Shown here: one piece after another, positions 25,716 through 43,721 of the stretch
Layout of the letters: the number at the start of each line of letters is the position of its first letter
How positions within the stretch are numbered: position 1 is the first letter of the stretch
Origin: Volvox africanus
Lineage: Eukaryota; Chlorophyta; Chlorophyceae; Chlamydomonadales; Volvocaceae
NCBI GenBank assembly: GCA_030268105.1
Contig: BSDZ01000079.1
Span: forward strand, 372,001-436,000
Length of the DNA: 64,000 nt
Reading direction: 5' to 3'
Program-made: the position numbers and the translations under genes
Notes under the pieces: generated by a model
Told to the model about the DNA's origin: nothing
Database searches by the model: none
The model's input: the letters and a program-made list of their open reading frames with translations, nothing else

Positions 25716-28670
25716 ACCCGATCCAACTCGGCTAGCCAGCCTATCTACGAAGCGCGGTCAGAACTGACAAGTCTGTAATCCAGATGGAGTTGCCTAACTT
25801 GGCAGCTGGGGCGTGTGGTAGGCAAGGTCCTATACAAAAGAAAATCAATGGTGAGCGGCAATTTATGCCATATGGACTAATGCTAAAAGCCGCTGATACT
25901 GGAAGGAGTTCCTAAAGTCCTTTATATGAGAAGAAGCGGTATGTTAGGGAAAAGGAAGCCAGATAGACCGGCACGGCAAATAAGGCATGACGCTATCTGG
26001 GTTACGTGGAAATTGTTCGATGCGCGAGGGAATGATTGCCGTGCAAAGCCCCGGCCGCCTGGGTATGATTTTGTCCACCCATGAGCTATGTATTGTGTGT
26101 GTGGGATAGGGGGTTACATCACCCGTGGCCACTAACCTGGCAGTCCCTACCTTCCCCGGTATTTCGGGGCACCCTCATCCGGTCTCCCATGCCGACTTCT
26201 CCGAAATCAGTGCATTTCCCAGGTTCAGCACCCACCACCGGCATCCAGCGGAATCTGCCGAATTAACTAAGGCGTCAACTCCGCTCCTGGTCAGCTCGCA
26301 GGTCGTCACCGTTCATCGACATGGGGGCACCCTGCTCTCAACTTTGAGTCTTTGGCCCGTTCTCGGGCGGGTAGAACCTGGAACCCCAGTCGTGCCATAA
26401 CAGTCGTGCCTGAACACAGTTTAATATGTTATCGGCTAGTAATAGGGCAGAAGTCGGCCAGTGATGTGCGGAGCTTAAGACATCCTCCCTTAGTTCAAGG
26501 CCCTTGTACTTCTTCTCCCTGGTCTACTAAGCCAGTCGGAGGCCAGATGTTAGCTGACCCCCAAGGGTGGATAGGGTGCCCCCGCCGTCGACGATTATCA
26601 CCCTACTGTCTTGCCTAAGCGCCTGAGGTCATCTGGATGGGTAAAGTCATGATGCTGCTCCGGGAATCAGCACTTCACGTTCGGCAAGCTTACCGAAACC
26701 TAATTAACTGTGGTAATCATCCGTAATGCTAAGAAATGTATTGCAAGTACAATATTACATGTAACATGCAACAAACAGCCAAGGCCATGTGTAACGCCAA
26801 GTGAATAGCTTCGTGCTACATGACAAAACTCCAGATCGGCAAACGCCTAGATTTGCCACGCCTTAGCTATGACATGCCAAAGGACGAGGTACGGAGTGGC
26901 CCGTATAAGGCAAACTGGAAACATAGGCGCGGCTGCAGCAGCGTTCCATGTTGGCGCAAACATATGCAGCCCGGCACATCAGTGCATAAAATCCCCAACA
27001 CAATCCCTTGACGAATGACGAAAAAGATCCCCAACCCTCCCTGCTTTATGTCCATTTACAATAGTAAAACTGCTGCTCTGAGATCCAGTCTCCGGCTAAG
27101 CCTGGCGACTTTGGCAACCCGTTCTCGTGCAATTGTCGATTGTAGACAGTGCCTCAACCCCTTGCAAAGCATTGCAAGATCGCCAGAGTACGCAGCGACA
27201 TGATAACGAGGACCTGCTAGTAAAACGCGACATCGCATGATGCAACCTGAAGCATTAGTGACTTGGTTACGCCTGCATTCCTACTATCAGATAAAGCCAA
27301 GAAGATACGAACCCACGACGGAGGTCGGTAAGCAATTCCGACGTCTACAACTTGGCACGTATTCCTGCAAGTATCTCAGGTGCAGCAAATTAAAGGAAGA
27401 TAACCAAAGCGCCGACATGACGACTGGTTGCGTCCGGCAAAATAGGAACCACTAGACGCGAATTTGTCGGAGACGGGAAGTTCCCCACGACTCAAACAGC
27501 ACAGCATAACGGGTTGAATTTACGAAGTACGGTAAAGCAACATGGCCGAGTGACACAAACCGACGCTTGCAACAACTCAACGCTTTGCCCCGCCTGAACT
27601 ACTCAACTCCCCTTAAACTTGACCCACCAAATAGACAACCTAAGAATGACACAGACGCACAGGTATTCAGTTAACAGAAACATCGGCAGATGCGATGCAG
27701 GCACCATGTAGCGTGACTGTAAATAACTTTCCCGGTGCATCGAGCATCGCCATCGGCCACATGGGTAGTTCTCTGCACATTAGCCAAATCACCCGACCAC
27801 TTTCTAGGTGTAGTGGTGATCCAGCGCGATCAGATCAGCAGTGGTGACCGTGATCCAGCGCGACCAAATGGCAAAAAGCGCTGGCATAAGGTCTTAACAA
27901 AAAAGGTTCAAAAGCCGTTCCTTGTCGCAATATCGCCTTCAATCTAACACCACTTGCTTAGAAACGATGCCATCACGATCGCAAAACTAAGGTCCTTTCC
28001 ACCAGTATCCCGCCAAAAGATGTGGGTAACGTGATTGAACCGGAAGCTGTCGGCATTTATACATGTTATGACCAGTGTACTTGGTTAATCGTTACATCAC
28101 CTAAATCCACTGGAAGCAGGCACATACCAGCACTTAATAGGAGCCAACACGGTTACTTTCCCTAATCAACTTGTCAGGGAAATCCGTAAGCAACAAGGCA
28201 TTCGTCATGCGCACTGTCATCTCTTACGTAGAATTCGTGCACTTGCCGAACACGTACTCAAAACAGCTAGAAACCCGCTGACTAACGATCTGCCAAGTCG
28301 TTGAAACTTACCTGCACATCCTACCTCGATGCGAATCGCGCAACTGTGACCACTTGACCGACCCCTTGAGATAAGTTGAATTGCCAATTAAAAATAGCAT
28401 CGATATATAACGTCTTAGCCATCATCTCGTGCCTTGGAAGACACCCTGCCGCACCGCCTGCATGAGGTCCTCGGAGGTAAGATGTCGTTATTACCATCAT
28501 GCTGCCCGCAACCGCACAATAACCACCCGGAGGTCAACTGCTGCAACTGGTTGGAAGGGACCAAACCACCATTCCTCAAATCCACACACATCCCAAAGCA
28601 AATCAGTGCTGACCATTGACTGTGCAATCTTTTAGCCACAGCGATAGGTCAAATCACAGCCCGCGCTAGC

Positions 28671-31600
28671 TCATTCACGGGGACAGTCCTTCGAACTTCC
28701 TCGGCTACTCGAACCTGCTCGGCTGCCTGGTGCGGCACCAGCAGCGCCTCCTGAGCTAGCTGCCGACCTTGCAGTCCGTATCGATCTTACCATCTCCGCA
28801 CGCTGTTCTTCTGAAGGCGCCCAGGACGTTGCCAACCTGCAAACACGGGATGGCATTCAGCGCTCTCTATAGCACCATGTGCAACCGAAGTAAATTGTGC
28901 AGCTGCACAAGCACCGAATCCGCCGTCACAGTTATGCTTGTCCTGATGTTTTACGCAGTGGTGCGCCTGAACCCAGGTAGAGAGTAACTTTCCACACAGC
29001 AAAGTTGCAAGGTTAAAAGGACAACCATCACACCCACACCGTTATTCACATACTGTGATCACTTACTGAATGGCCGCAGGTTTATCACCAGCCCGCGCCA
29101 GAATGCGCACAAGGTCCCGGGCCGTTGAGTCGACAAACTCCCTGTTGTGCGGCTGAACTCGCAGCAGGCATGCCTGTGCCGCCTCTAGCATGCCGTGTCC
29201 CATACACTTTTGTGCAAGATCCCGATGGGTGTAGGCAAAACGTTGCTCCTGTCCAGCATACGGAAAGTAGCAAGAGATACAAGTCAAGGTGAAGTTCAAT
29301 TGGGAAAACAAAAGCGCAAATCACAGTCCTGTCGAAAATCACCTCGTTCCCGAACATCATAACCTGCAGCACGTCTTCGCCGCCTACAAACATTGACCCC
29401 CACCAAGATGATGACTAGGCTTGCATCATGTCACTTAACAAACTCGCCAACGGAAATTTGATACATGACAGCACGCACTCAGCAGGAAATCTTTGATGAA
29501 TTAAGCGCAGTCCGGGCAAGGCATAAGACTGTACTTGATCACACAACTGCGGCCTACCTGCACCAATGCCTCGCCAAGGAGCCAGCCAGCCTGCAAGGCC
29601 ACTTCTAAGTCACGACCCCTGTCCATGGCCCGCCGCGCCAATGCATCTAACTGTGCATCGCGGCTGGGGCCAAGGGGCCAGGCCTTGCACACCTCAAGCC
29701 AGTCTGCAAGCATGTCGCCGCCAGAGGGAATTCCGCCGCTGCTTTTCCCGCCGATTGCACCACCAAAGCCGGCAGAGGAGCCACTAGGGGAAGTCAAGCC
29801 ACTAGCTATGCAGCTTTCACTGCTGCTCACGCGCTTCAGCAGTGCCTTAACTAGGGCGGCAAGCGCGGCCTCCAGGGAGGCGGCACGGGTACAGGGTCCC
29901 GACCCTACATTTCCAGTGACACGAGCTGCAGCACCGCTGCTTATGGCCAGCCCAGACCCTGTCGCTTGGCCAGCCTCTTCGTCGCCGCTGCCCTCCAAGA
30001 GAAGCCGGCTGTATTGCGGCTGAGGGCAGTGGCCCAGCTCCGCAAGATTGCTCGCGTCTACCCCTTGAATTGTGCCTGCCTGGCCTGGTCCCGTGCCTGC
30101 CTCAGCTTCCACCACAGCTGCCAGTTCCACCGCAGTGCCGTCCGCACCTTGATCAGCAGCGGAAGCGGAAGCACTATTACCGCGGTTGCGTTTAGCCACG
30201 GCGCGGTTGGCGCGGGTTGTCCGGGCCATGCCCGAGCCCGCGCGTTGCGAGGCGGCCGTGGCGGTTGTAGAGACAGGGACTGGCAACAGAGGGCCGTCAC
30301 CATCACCTCCGCGCAGGACGCGCAGCAGATGCACCGCTTCACTAAGACGTCCCGCCTCGGTCAACGACGCAAGCACATCTGCAAGCAGTGACTGCCGTAG
30401 CCGGCCCGCAGCGGCGTGCAGGACAAGGCCGGCAGCAACGTTACCGGCCACCCCAGCGCTATTGTTGTTTAGTAACGGAGATGCGCCTACCGCTTTTGAT
30501 TGCGCTGCACCCGCTGCAAACAGTTCCTGGAGCACCAACTGCAACTGCCCTGCGCCCATACAGCCCTCTAAGACTACGTTGAGCACAGACCAGCAGGGCC
30601 GGACACCCGTAGACGTCCCCGCCGAGCTCTCAATTTCTGCTGAAGGACTCAATCCCGCTCCCGCGCTCGTGCCCACATCTGCGGCGACCGTGCTGCTGGC
30701 CCCGCAGGCCTCTTCAGAGGGCGAAGCGTAACCACCACCAAGTCGTCGTGCAAGAGTGAGCGCTTCCGTTGAATAGCCGTTTGATATCATGGCCCGAGCT
30801 GTTGACTCGAGGAGCGCCCGCTGGTCTGTGTGCCCACCTAGGACTCTCCGCCGCTCTGCCAGCAGTTCCAACAACACCAGTTCAAGATCAACACGGCGGC
30901 CGGCTCGCAGCAACACGCTACAGACGCTCTGCCACACTGTCGTGGGTCCAAGTGGCACGGACATTGCCCCACCACTGCACATTGTCATCGCCATGGTTGG
31001 GGCTCCTGACGCTGGAAGGTCAGCGGCGGCATTTCCCCCAGCTGCGGCTCCTGCCGCTGGCCCCAATCCCGGGCCTGCATCAGCTGGTCGTGAACGAGGT
31101 TGAGCCCCAGGTCGGTCAGGGAAGGCCGCTGCAGACGCACTTTCAATTCCAAGGTCTTCATGCATGGGGCCTAGCAGCCATGAGGTGTTGACCCTGGGCA
31201 ACGCCGTCAGCAATACCCCGGCATCACTTTGGCGGATGGCCGCAACTGCGACACCGCGCCACATCTCTGCAAGGCGCTGTCCCGCCAGCCCAGTAACCGC
31301 TACCGGCCCAGCACCGTCTCCATCCGCCCCAGCCATCGGCCCTCCATCGACACCCACGATGCCACCATTGCCAAGCCCTACCGCGCCCTGAGCTGCAGCT
31401 GCAGGCACAGGCTCCAAGGCGAGCCCACCCGCTGCACCAGCATCGGCCTCCATAGCCGCAGCGGCCCCAGCGTCAAGGCCACTCGCAAGCCTAACAGCCA
31501 TCTCAAGATCCTTTCGGGCTGCATAGGCAGCCACGAGGATGGTGGTCAACTCTGAACGTGACGCCACGTCCTGTAGCCGATGCTGTAGCACGTCTAACAG

Positions 31601-34600
31601 AAGACTGCACGTCGCGTTGCTCAAGTGCGCTGGTGGGCAGTCCGTCAAGGAGAAGACATTGGATAGCGCCCGCAGGAGGTGCTTGTCCAGAGCGCCCTGC
31701 TCCGGGTACTGAGGGAAGATAATGCCGGGGCAGCAATCGGATAAGCTCTTTCGCATTTACGATGCCCAGGCCTTTATCGAAGACATGCTACGGTAGCGTT
31801 GGTGCCCCATCCCCTCAAAATGTCGCATAAAGCATATTGAATGGCTACTTTACGTCATCATCACCCGGCATAGAGCACTCTGCTTACGGTTGCAACTAAA
31901 TTGAATGCTTCTTCCAAGTGTCCCTCCGCCACCAGGACTTCCACCAGTGGAATGTGGCAGGCGACGCGGCGCGCAGGTTGTGCCTGCATCGCTAAATGGG
32001 AGGCCTTGTGCACCTGCGTAAGGTTGCGAGTTTGCACAAGAAATTACATTAACTCGACAAATCACCAGAACCCGGCACGGAAGATATTTATCTAATGAGA
32101 AGCCACAAAAGCACACAAGCTTAGGCATGCAAAACCGGGAACCCTGTCAAATTCCTCCCGTTCATAAGGGCCGTTGAGGAAGAGTACGGGTGCAGAAAGT
32201 CCTAATGTGCTCACCTGGTCAGACACAACGCGGTGCAGGTCGCGGGTCACCAACGGCATTTCACCACCGGGCACGACGCCTAGCGCTCCCAGCAGCTGTG
32301 TCCAAATCTCCATCGCCGTACCTTCCGTCTCGAACCTGTCAGGACGGCACAAAAATGTACGGAAAGTGCATTACTCCAAACCTTGTCCGTTGATGGCAAC
32401 TGCCACTCACTGATAAGGCAGCCGGCATACAGGCGAAGCTTCAATGTCACATCGATAGGACTTGAGCAAGTTCGTTATCAGCAATCGTTCACGCTTTCGC
32501 CTTGCAATTTCGTAGCACGCAAGGTGAAGTAAAATGTCACGCGTATTCTCAACAAACTGATAATGCCACGAATCGACGTTGAATATGCCCTGCATATGGC
32601 CCGTATTCTTCAACAACCTCGTTCCAAGTTTCGACCATCGGTCATCCCCATCAAAGTAGGCAGACGTCCTTGCCTGTTCATGACATTAACAGCCGTGTCC
32701 AGGTAGTCTTTGCCGATGAGGTCAGCGGCCACCTTCTCCAAGGCGCCCTCCCTAGACTGCGTCGACGTGAGTGTGAAGTTACCGCGGTACAGAAACTTGG
32801 TCCACGAGCCGCTGTCGCTGGTTATGGCTCTCAGCTTGGACTCCGGCTGCATAGCATGAGAGGGCAATCTGGCTTTGCTGCCAAAGAGTGCTATATCCAA
32901 AGGGTGCATATGGATGGAAAGGTGACGCGAACCCAGGTACGTTAGGGCAATGGATAGAAGCTACTGGCCCACCTGCGTCGTGATCTCATTGTCAATGAGG
33001 CTGCGGAAAAGCTCGCTTAAGCACGTGGGGCTCAGCTGCGCGAGCGCCTGCTTATCCACCACCTTGTAAGCCTCAATAGCGGCTTCTGCTTGCTTCTGCC
33101 GCGCCAAGAAATAGAATAGCCACCTATAGGGGCCATAAACCGTGGAAGGCATGTATTCTTGAACTCTCGTTACAGGAGCATGGTATCGACTTCTCCGCAT
33201 GACCATTCCCCACATACATGCCGGGGAAGGCGCAAACAAACCAAGACAGGGTCAGCCTGAGAGCGCACCATGACGTTCATATCCGGTTAATAGGTACGCC
33301 TGGAATGGCAGGACGGAAAACTTGCTACATCCAGATTGCCATCCTGCCGTCAGGTCAAACATCACTACTGGCGCAGCGACGGACGCACCTCCAGCCACGC
33401 GCCGCCTTGGCCGGGTCTGCTGCCTTCGCCAGCAGCTGATAAGCGTATTTGCTGTGGCGAGGCTGCAGACAGGACACTATCTGTAGGAGCGAGTCGTCCA
33501 GCGTGTCACGCGCGTACTTGTAGTGTTCGTGTGCACGAGCGTCAACGTGCCCCTTCAGGGTCAATACCTTTTCCACTAGCTCAATCACACGGGCTTGCAG
33601 CTCAATTCGGTGTTCCGTCAGCAGCTGGGGCACAGGGAAAAGGACAAATACAAAAGGTTAGACACGACGTACCTACACACGGAAAAGCATGCTTTGGACA
33701 TAAGATTTCGCTAAGCCAAGAACATTAACACAGCCCTCTGGCATGCGCTTGCAACCTAACACATACTGACCAAAGTCGACATTGTTCCCGGGTCCCGAGA
33801 TGACCGACTATGCCTAGAGGCAACCTAAGCACAGCAGATCTATATCGAGAACTGACGACAAATAAACGTGAGCCCGCCATTACAGGGAAAAACAAAACGG
33901 CAAGGCCTCGCGAGAAACCTCGCCACTTGCCAACGACCCGCAACACCAACGGCGATGACATCTGACAATAGCCCAGGTGTCAACTAACCTGGTCTGCACG
34001 GCCATACTGCTTGATGTCTTGCCGCATCGCCTCATACCCGGGCGGCTTGGAAGTCAAGCTCTGTGCCACTTTAAACTTTATGAGCTCGCAGATGAGAACA
34101 GCCGAATGTCGTCGACTGTTGGTTTTCACGTGATCCGCGAGGTCAAATATGCGAGAAAGCGGAACGCTGCCTGGCGGACTGCTGCCCAGGCAGTCCCGCA
34201 CCATATGTCGCGCAAACAAAGTGAGAACGTTCTGGCTGCATTTAACGTCTAAATTCTTAACCTTTGGAAACTTTGTCAGCAGGCGGGCCACCCAGCCGTT
34301 GCTCAAGATGTGAGCTCCAGACCTGCTATGTTTCACTTGCTCTAAAACTAGGTACTGCGCCATGTCGGTTGTGACAGTAAGTGTGTCAGCCACCTGTGTG
34401 TTGACGACTTCACATAGTGCCTTGCACGTCAGGCGCAAGGGCTGGCACTCGCGGGGTGTCAGATTTCCAATGACGAGGGACAACATCTCCGGCGGAAGCA
34501 TCTGCAGCATATCAATGTCAGACGAAGAAGCTCCCTCTTCCTGTGGACAGGTCTTTTGCCGTTTGTTTGGCTGTTGGGATGGAGCAGCCTGTGCCCTCTT

Positions 34601-34660
34601 GCCTCTCATCCTGCCAAGGAACCTTTCCAACAAGTGTAATAAAGTCTTATTGAATGTCAA
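28671..34660 (-). CDS. F-box protein with long helical-repeat-like C-terminal body
   Basis: Exons (minus strand): 34660-33989, 33624-33389, 33123-32973, 32846-32674, 32335-32215, 32013-31888, 31708-29558, 29248-29067, 28836-28671. Every phase agrees, giving 1325 aa. Residues about 53-90 (LPPEMLSLVIGNLTPRECQPL then LTCKALCEVV) form an F-box, which in general recruits SKP1/cullin ubiquitin ligase. The rest is mostly helical. Several stretches in exon 7 resemble degenerate PPR/TPR-type repeats (for example VLNVVLEGCMGAGQLQLVLQ), separated by Ala/Gly-rich linkers. A basic KR-rich segment near residues 17-37 could be a nuclear signal. The intron 32336-32673 uses a GC donor (AACAG|GCAAGG). The Ser/Gly-rich C-terminus of the last exon is less certain; another frame there also looks coding. 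I know no named orthologue. Confidence 0.85.
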
Positions 34661-36873
34661 CGTAATATAAATAGCCTCTATCGGGTAAGGGTTAGCATAG
34701 CAGGCAGAGCGTTGATTGGCGTATGCCGCAGGGACTAATAATGATATCGTGAATAACGACTTATCGGAGCATAGCTTGAGGATAGAAAGCAGGGAGAAAG
34801 CGGAAATTGTCCATTTATTTGTACAGCGGTACGAGCCCGCAAATCGTGCTTCCAGACCCGATGTGCCCTTTACATAATAAAGTTATAATCATTGCATTGT
34901 TACCCTTGAGAGATGAATGAACTTTTTGTTCCTGACTCAGATGAGTGTAGAATAAATCCTCCGACTCACTCTATTCCATGCCCCCAGCCCATATATGCGT
35001 TTCTTGCTTCCATGCCTTGGTGTTATGTGAGGCGATATTATTCTGGGCTGGACATTACTATGCCACATGCCCGTTCGTTGAACGAAAGACCCCTTGTGAC
35101 CAAAGGGAAACGCTTGTGACCTTTGGAAGTCCCATAAGAGATCACCTCAGGTGGTATGCAGGCACAACACCGAAGGATGACGACATGCAGCTTCCTATGC
35201 CGTTGGTATTTGCGCGAGGCTGTCGTGGAACTAGTAAGGGACATACACGCGCAAGGGTACGTGGTACGGGCCCGCAGCTCGTTACGGCGCGTTACGAAAA
35301 CTCCCCACACAATAACCACCCCACCATGACTTCGGGGCTTGATTACATACGTCCAACTCCATCACGTACTTTGACTCCAGTGATTCCCTCAGCGAAGACC
35401 CTGTGGAGGTCTGGCGCGATCATGACATCCACGGTTCCCATTCATGGCTAGGGGAACCACTGCTACGGGGTCACGCAGTAGTTAGTTTCTAATCTGTGGA
35501 GTCCCATAATCAATCAGAACCAATCTGCTCTTCGCTACAAACACACGCGTTATAACTTGATATTAAAGGCACCCCACCAGGGCCGCACGAATAAAAAATA
35601 TCGAGCACACACTAAGCCGCTCCAGTTTCCGTCACACACCAATTGTGACGATCAAGCCCGTTCCCGAATTTGGGATCTCCTGAATAACTGGCAATGTTTA
35701 GACAGAGATTCGCCTGGCCATCAAGACCTATAAGAAGCGGGAGCGTAGGCAGAAGGATGGACCGTCCATCCGTATCCTGTCAGTTCTTTTGTCCTGTTTA
35801 GTCTCGAGTTGCATCAGGCACCCAGCGCCGCACAAGACGCTCCTCGACCTGGTATCGTGTCGTGTGTGAATGGACACGCAGGGAACAGGCAACTTTATGA
35901 AGGCGGATAGTTCTTCTATTGATGGGAAAAGAATACATTCGACGCAGTAAGGTGTCAAGTTGAGTGTTCGACATTGCGGTGCAAATGCTTTGCTTATACT
36001 TTGTTGTTTACCATAGTGATGAAGCATGAGGCCTTGATGATGACCTGGATCTTTAGTGCGTGCAGTTTTAATTTGCGAGTATAGGGCCATTACCCTTGCA
36101 CTTGCAACTGTGTCCTAGTAATGAGGGGCTTGTGCCCCGATAGCCTGGGATAGCCCATGCATGTAATCCCGTACAGGGACCCTGGCTCTTGGCAGGAACT
36201 GTAATCAAGCCCCATACCTGTGGTTTTCACTCACCGCAAACCTTTCCAGGCAATGAGGGGTTGCATGGTCAGTCCCAGGCCGCTCTGACAGGTACAACAG
36301 GACGAGTTTTTTGACGACCTACACGTTACATGATAGCGTGGGAAAGGGTGACTGCAATGCGTCACGCCATTGGACATGTCCAAATATGTTCAATTCAGTC
36401 AAGGCTCCTTTTTCGAAATGCAAGCCGGATTGCAGCCATGCAAACGACCCAGGCGACTAAGCATGTTCCGGTCCGGTGTTGGTGCATGGTTCAATTACTC
36501 TTTGGATGTTTGTACGGCACGTGATCGAAAGGTCAAACAGCAGACAGGTCACAGTTCTTCCCAGACACCTGGTCGCTCACCGAGCTGCGTATTCAGGAAT
36601 AATCCTCCTGGTGAGGTTTTATGCAGGCTGGATCAGCGTCTAAGACCGAAGCAGGTGAAGCGGTACTGAAGCCGACATAGAAAGGGCAAACTAGGGATGT
36701 GACCCAGATGCAAAACCAATGGCAATACAAATACTAAGTTACATGTAACCCGAGCTGGTGCGGTAAGAACCTGCGGAGGGCACCTACACCACCCGCAGGT
36801 GTCAAGGACCTGAAGTGGCCACCCCACAACCCAAAGTTGTTAAGATTGTTGGGGAAAGGTTGATGTTTTTCAC
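34661..36873. other. intergenic, no supported gene
   Basis: This holds the upstream region of the F-box gene and the 3' end of SEN2. The last SEN2 exon should lie near its right edge but was not located. A short basic frame at about 35703-35755 (RLAIKTYKKRERRQK) looks coding but has no supporting context. Confidence 0.35.
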
Positions 36874-41427
<4,554 letters not shown>

Positions 41428-41725
41428 CTGTGGGACAGAGGTGAAGGGTTTCGAGGAGGCGGTGCATAGCGGTGGGTGTTGTGTTGTGTAGGCAGCGGTA
41501 CGGTGTGTTACGGCGTGTCACGTCTTCCTGAGTTCAAGGCTGCAGCATCCACGCGGATGGGGTCGGACAAGCTAAGTGAGACTCCGTTGCAGATTAAGAG
41601 CAGATGAGGAACGTCCTTGGGGCAACTGCCAATGTGGTTGCACCAGGGACAAAACCGAAGGGCCCAAACATCACCTCATCGGGACGCAGAAGGCGCTTCG
41701 GACGACGACGTTTAAGTTGACCCAT

Positions 41726-42803
41726 AGCGAACGCCCGAAATAATCCTGGATAGGTATAAACGACTTCCCCTGCCGCCTAGAAAAGTATTGCAACCTCGCA
41801 CGAAACCATTAAGGTAAAAACGCTGGAACTTTATTCACGATATGAGGTCCTTAGCATTCCCAATTTGAAATTAAAACCGTTGCGTAGAGGTTAGTGAGCA
41901 GCAAGACCTATCCATATGCTCTGGGCGCACACCATAGGCCTTATGATTAACGCCATGGCGTGCCTCGGTCGCAGGCATGAAGCGTGCATGAAAAATAAAT
42001 ATAACCAAAATTAATGTATCTTTCTTCGTCATTACCACGTATGCAGCACTGAGCAAGAGCCTTAATCTACCCTATCCGTCCCTGCGAGACTGCAGTCTTA
42101 CGGTGAGAGACTTCATATGTTCCTTTTCAGATCATTTTGCACTTGCGTGTCTTGCGGTCCGTGAGCCCCTGGGCTCGTTCAGGTTCTTACGAGTTAACGA
42201 GTCATTGTCATCACCACGACAGCATCAGATTTTGGCTCCGTTCTACTGCTACATTTTGTTGGACTAAACCAGTAATCAATATCAGAACGCCTATTGTATA
42301 GCCTAGTCGTTTTATGAGGAAACAGCCGACAGCATATATGACAGGGAAGTCTGAACAGAAGCGCCAACGGTAGAGTCGACATCATCCTTAACGGACTCAA
42401 ACAATTGAAAAAAATAATTGGCTCATGGCCTTAGGATAGGTCTCAGCACTAACGGGAACTTAGAAGGCGGCAGGCCCTGCTCGTCCCAAATGGTCTCGAA
42501 GCTGAGCAAAGTAAATATGAGATGGAAACACTCACGAAGTCTAACCACTGCTTCAATCTTTAGTTCATTTCAGCCGACGAGCATACTTACCTGACGACGC
42601 ATTCGGTTGCTCCCGTAGATATATGCGTGTCGAGGGGGTCGTCGGGTCCGGCATTACTATCATTCGCCAGCAGTTAGTGTGTTGAAACTCAGGAACCGTG
42701 CATAGACACGAGGGGTCTTGTGGTATTTCAGTAGGATAGGGATAATTTGTAAGTGAACAGCTTGGCTAATCAATACGGTGAATTGGTGAGCAAAGGACAC
42801 ATC
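41726..42803. promoter_or_regulatory. shared divergent upstream region of SEN2 and TMEM208
   Basis: About 1.1 kb between the candidate SEN2 start (minus) and the TMEM208 start (plus). There is no coding exon in it. It should contain both promoters, though I could not pick out individual elements. Confidence 0.4.
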
Positions 42804-43721
42804 ATGACAAACCAGGGTGCTAAGAAGCGCTTGGAGGAAAATCGCAAGCGGCTGCAAGTGCTGCGGATAGCCATGGCAGTCGGAACGGCCTTGCACGTAG
42901 TTGTCCGGTTGGTCCTCCGGCAAGGCTACGATTCATCGTGGCACATAATTGGATTTGGTTCTACTTTCTTCCTCGAGCTATTCAGTTACAGTGCTATTTC
43001 GAAGTTCGCTGAGCCGGAATTCAACGAGAAAGGCGATATCGTCTTCGGTGGATCAGACCTTAACATGGGTGGCATGTGCGCTTACTGGCATGACCTCCTC
43101 TATATTAGGTATGGGCGCACGCCTGCGCGTGTACTGATATGGTATTGGTCCTGCGTGGATATCCAGAAGAAGAGACCTGTTGCACTGTAACCATAATTGT
43201 GTTATGCACGCACATTGGATATCCATCTTGTTCTTTCAACTGGGGACATGCTGCTGTACATGTACATGTGCTTGCACGGTTGTGCTTGTCATAGTGGATA
43301 GGTACCGTACACTGTTTTGAAGCACGTTCCTCAGCATGATAGGTATACACTTTCCCGGTTGAGGAATCATGTTTTCTGGCTAGAGATGGCCATCTGCCGT
43401 CTTCGCAAGAAGGTCACGGAAGGCGTTTTACCCGACATGGCCCCTTTGTCCTCGATGGACTCCCTGCTTGCATGATCTCGTCCTGCATGCCTGTGCCTTG
43501 CCCTTCGCAGCATCTTTGTCCAAGTTACCACCTGCCTGTCGACATACTTCTGGTTCACCCTCCTGGTCATCCCGGGATTCTTTTTGTACCTGCTCTACAA
43601 GAATATATTGCAGCCCTACTGGGCGCAGAGCCGTTCGCAGCCGGTGTTGGATGAAGCCACTCGGAAGCGGCTAGAACGGAGCCAACAGCGTGCAGAGCGG
43701 CGGAGGATGAAGTGGCGTTAA
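42804..43721 (+). CDS. TMEM208/SND2-like ER membrane protein
   Basis: Exons 42804-43108 and 43511-43721, phase 2 junction, 171 aa, close to the about 173 aa of animal TMEM208. The family is an ER membrane component of the SRP-independent (SND) targeting route. Seen: the N-terminal KKRLEENRKRL motif, a pair of hydrophobic segments, the DLNMGG motif after FAEPEF, a second hydrophobic pair (FWFTLLVIPGFFLYLLY) and a basic arginine-rich tail. I chose the ATG at 42804 because family members begin shortly before the EENR motif. An in-frame ATG at 42753 would add 17 residues. Confidence 0.93.

Larger units (their letters stand above)
24162..28670. other. gene-poor intergenic region
   Basis: About 4.5 kb with no convincing full gene. 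It contains an orphan terminal-exon candidate (24733-24880), a proline-rich ORF with a minisatellite (25386-25715), and scattered short ORFs. An approximate duplication of about 35 bp (GTGATCCAGCGCGA units) occurs at about 27818-27865. Confidence 0.4.

Noticed and set aside
25940..26620. Possible retrotransposon gag/pol
   Set aside because: Several open frames are present, but I could not find any protease, reverse transcriptase or integrase motif, so I do not call an element.
32407..32616. 69-codon minus-strand ORF inside an F-box gene intron
   Set aside because: It looks moderately protein-like, but the flanking exons join in phase without it through the GC-AG intron, and adding it needs unsupported splice sites.
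42753..42803. Upstream in-frame ATG for TMEM208
   Set aside because: It would add 17 residues not seen in the family; the ATG at 42804 gives the usual N-terminus. Not excluded.
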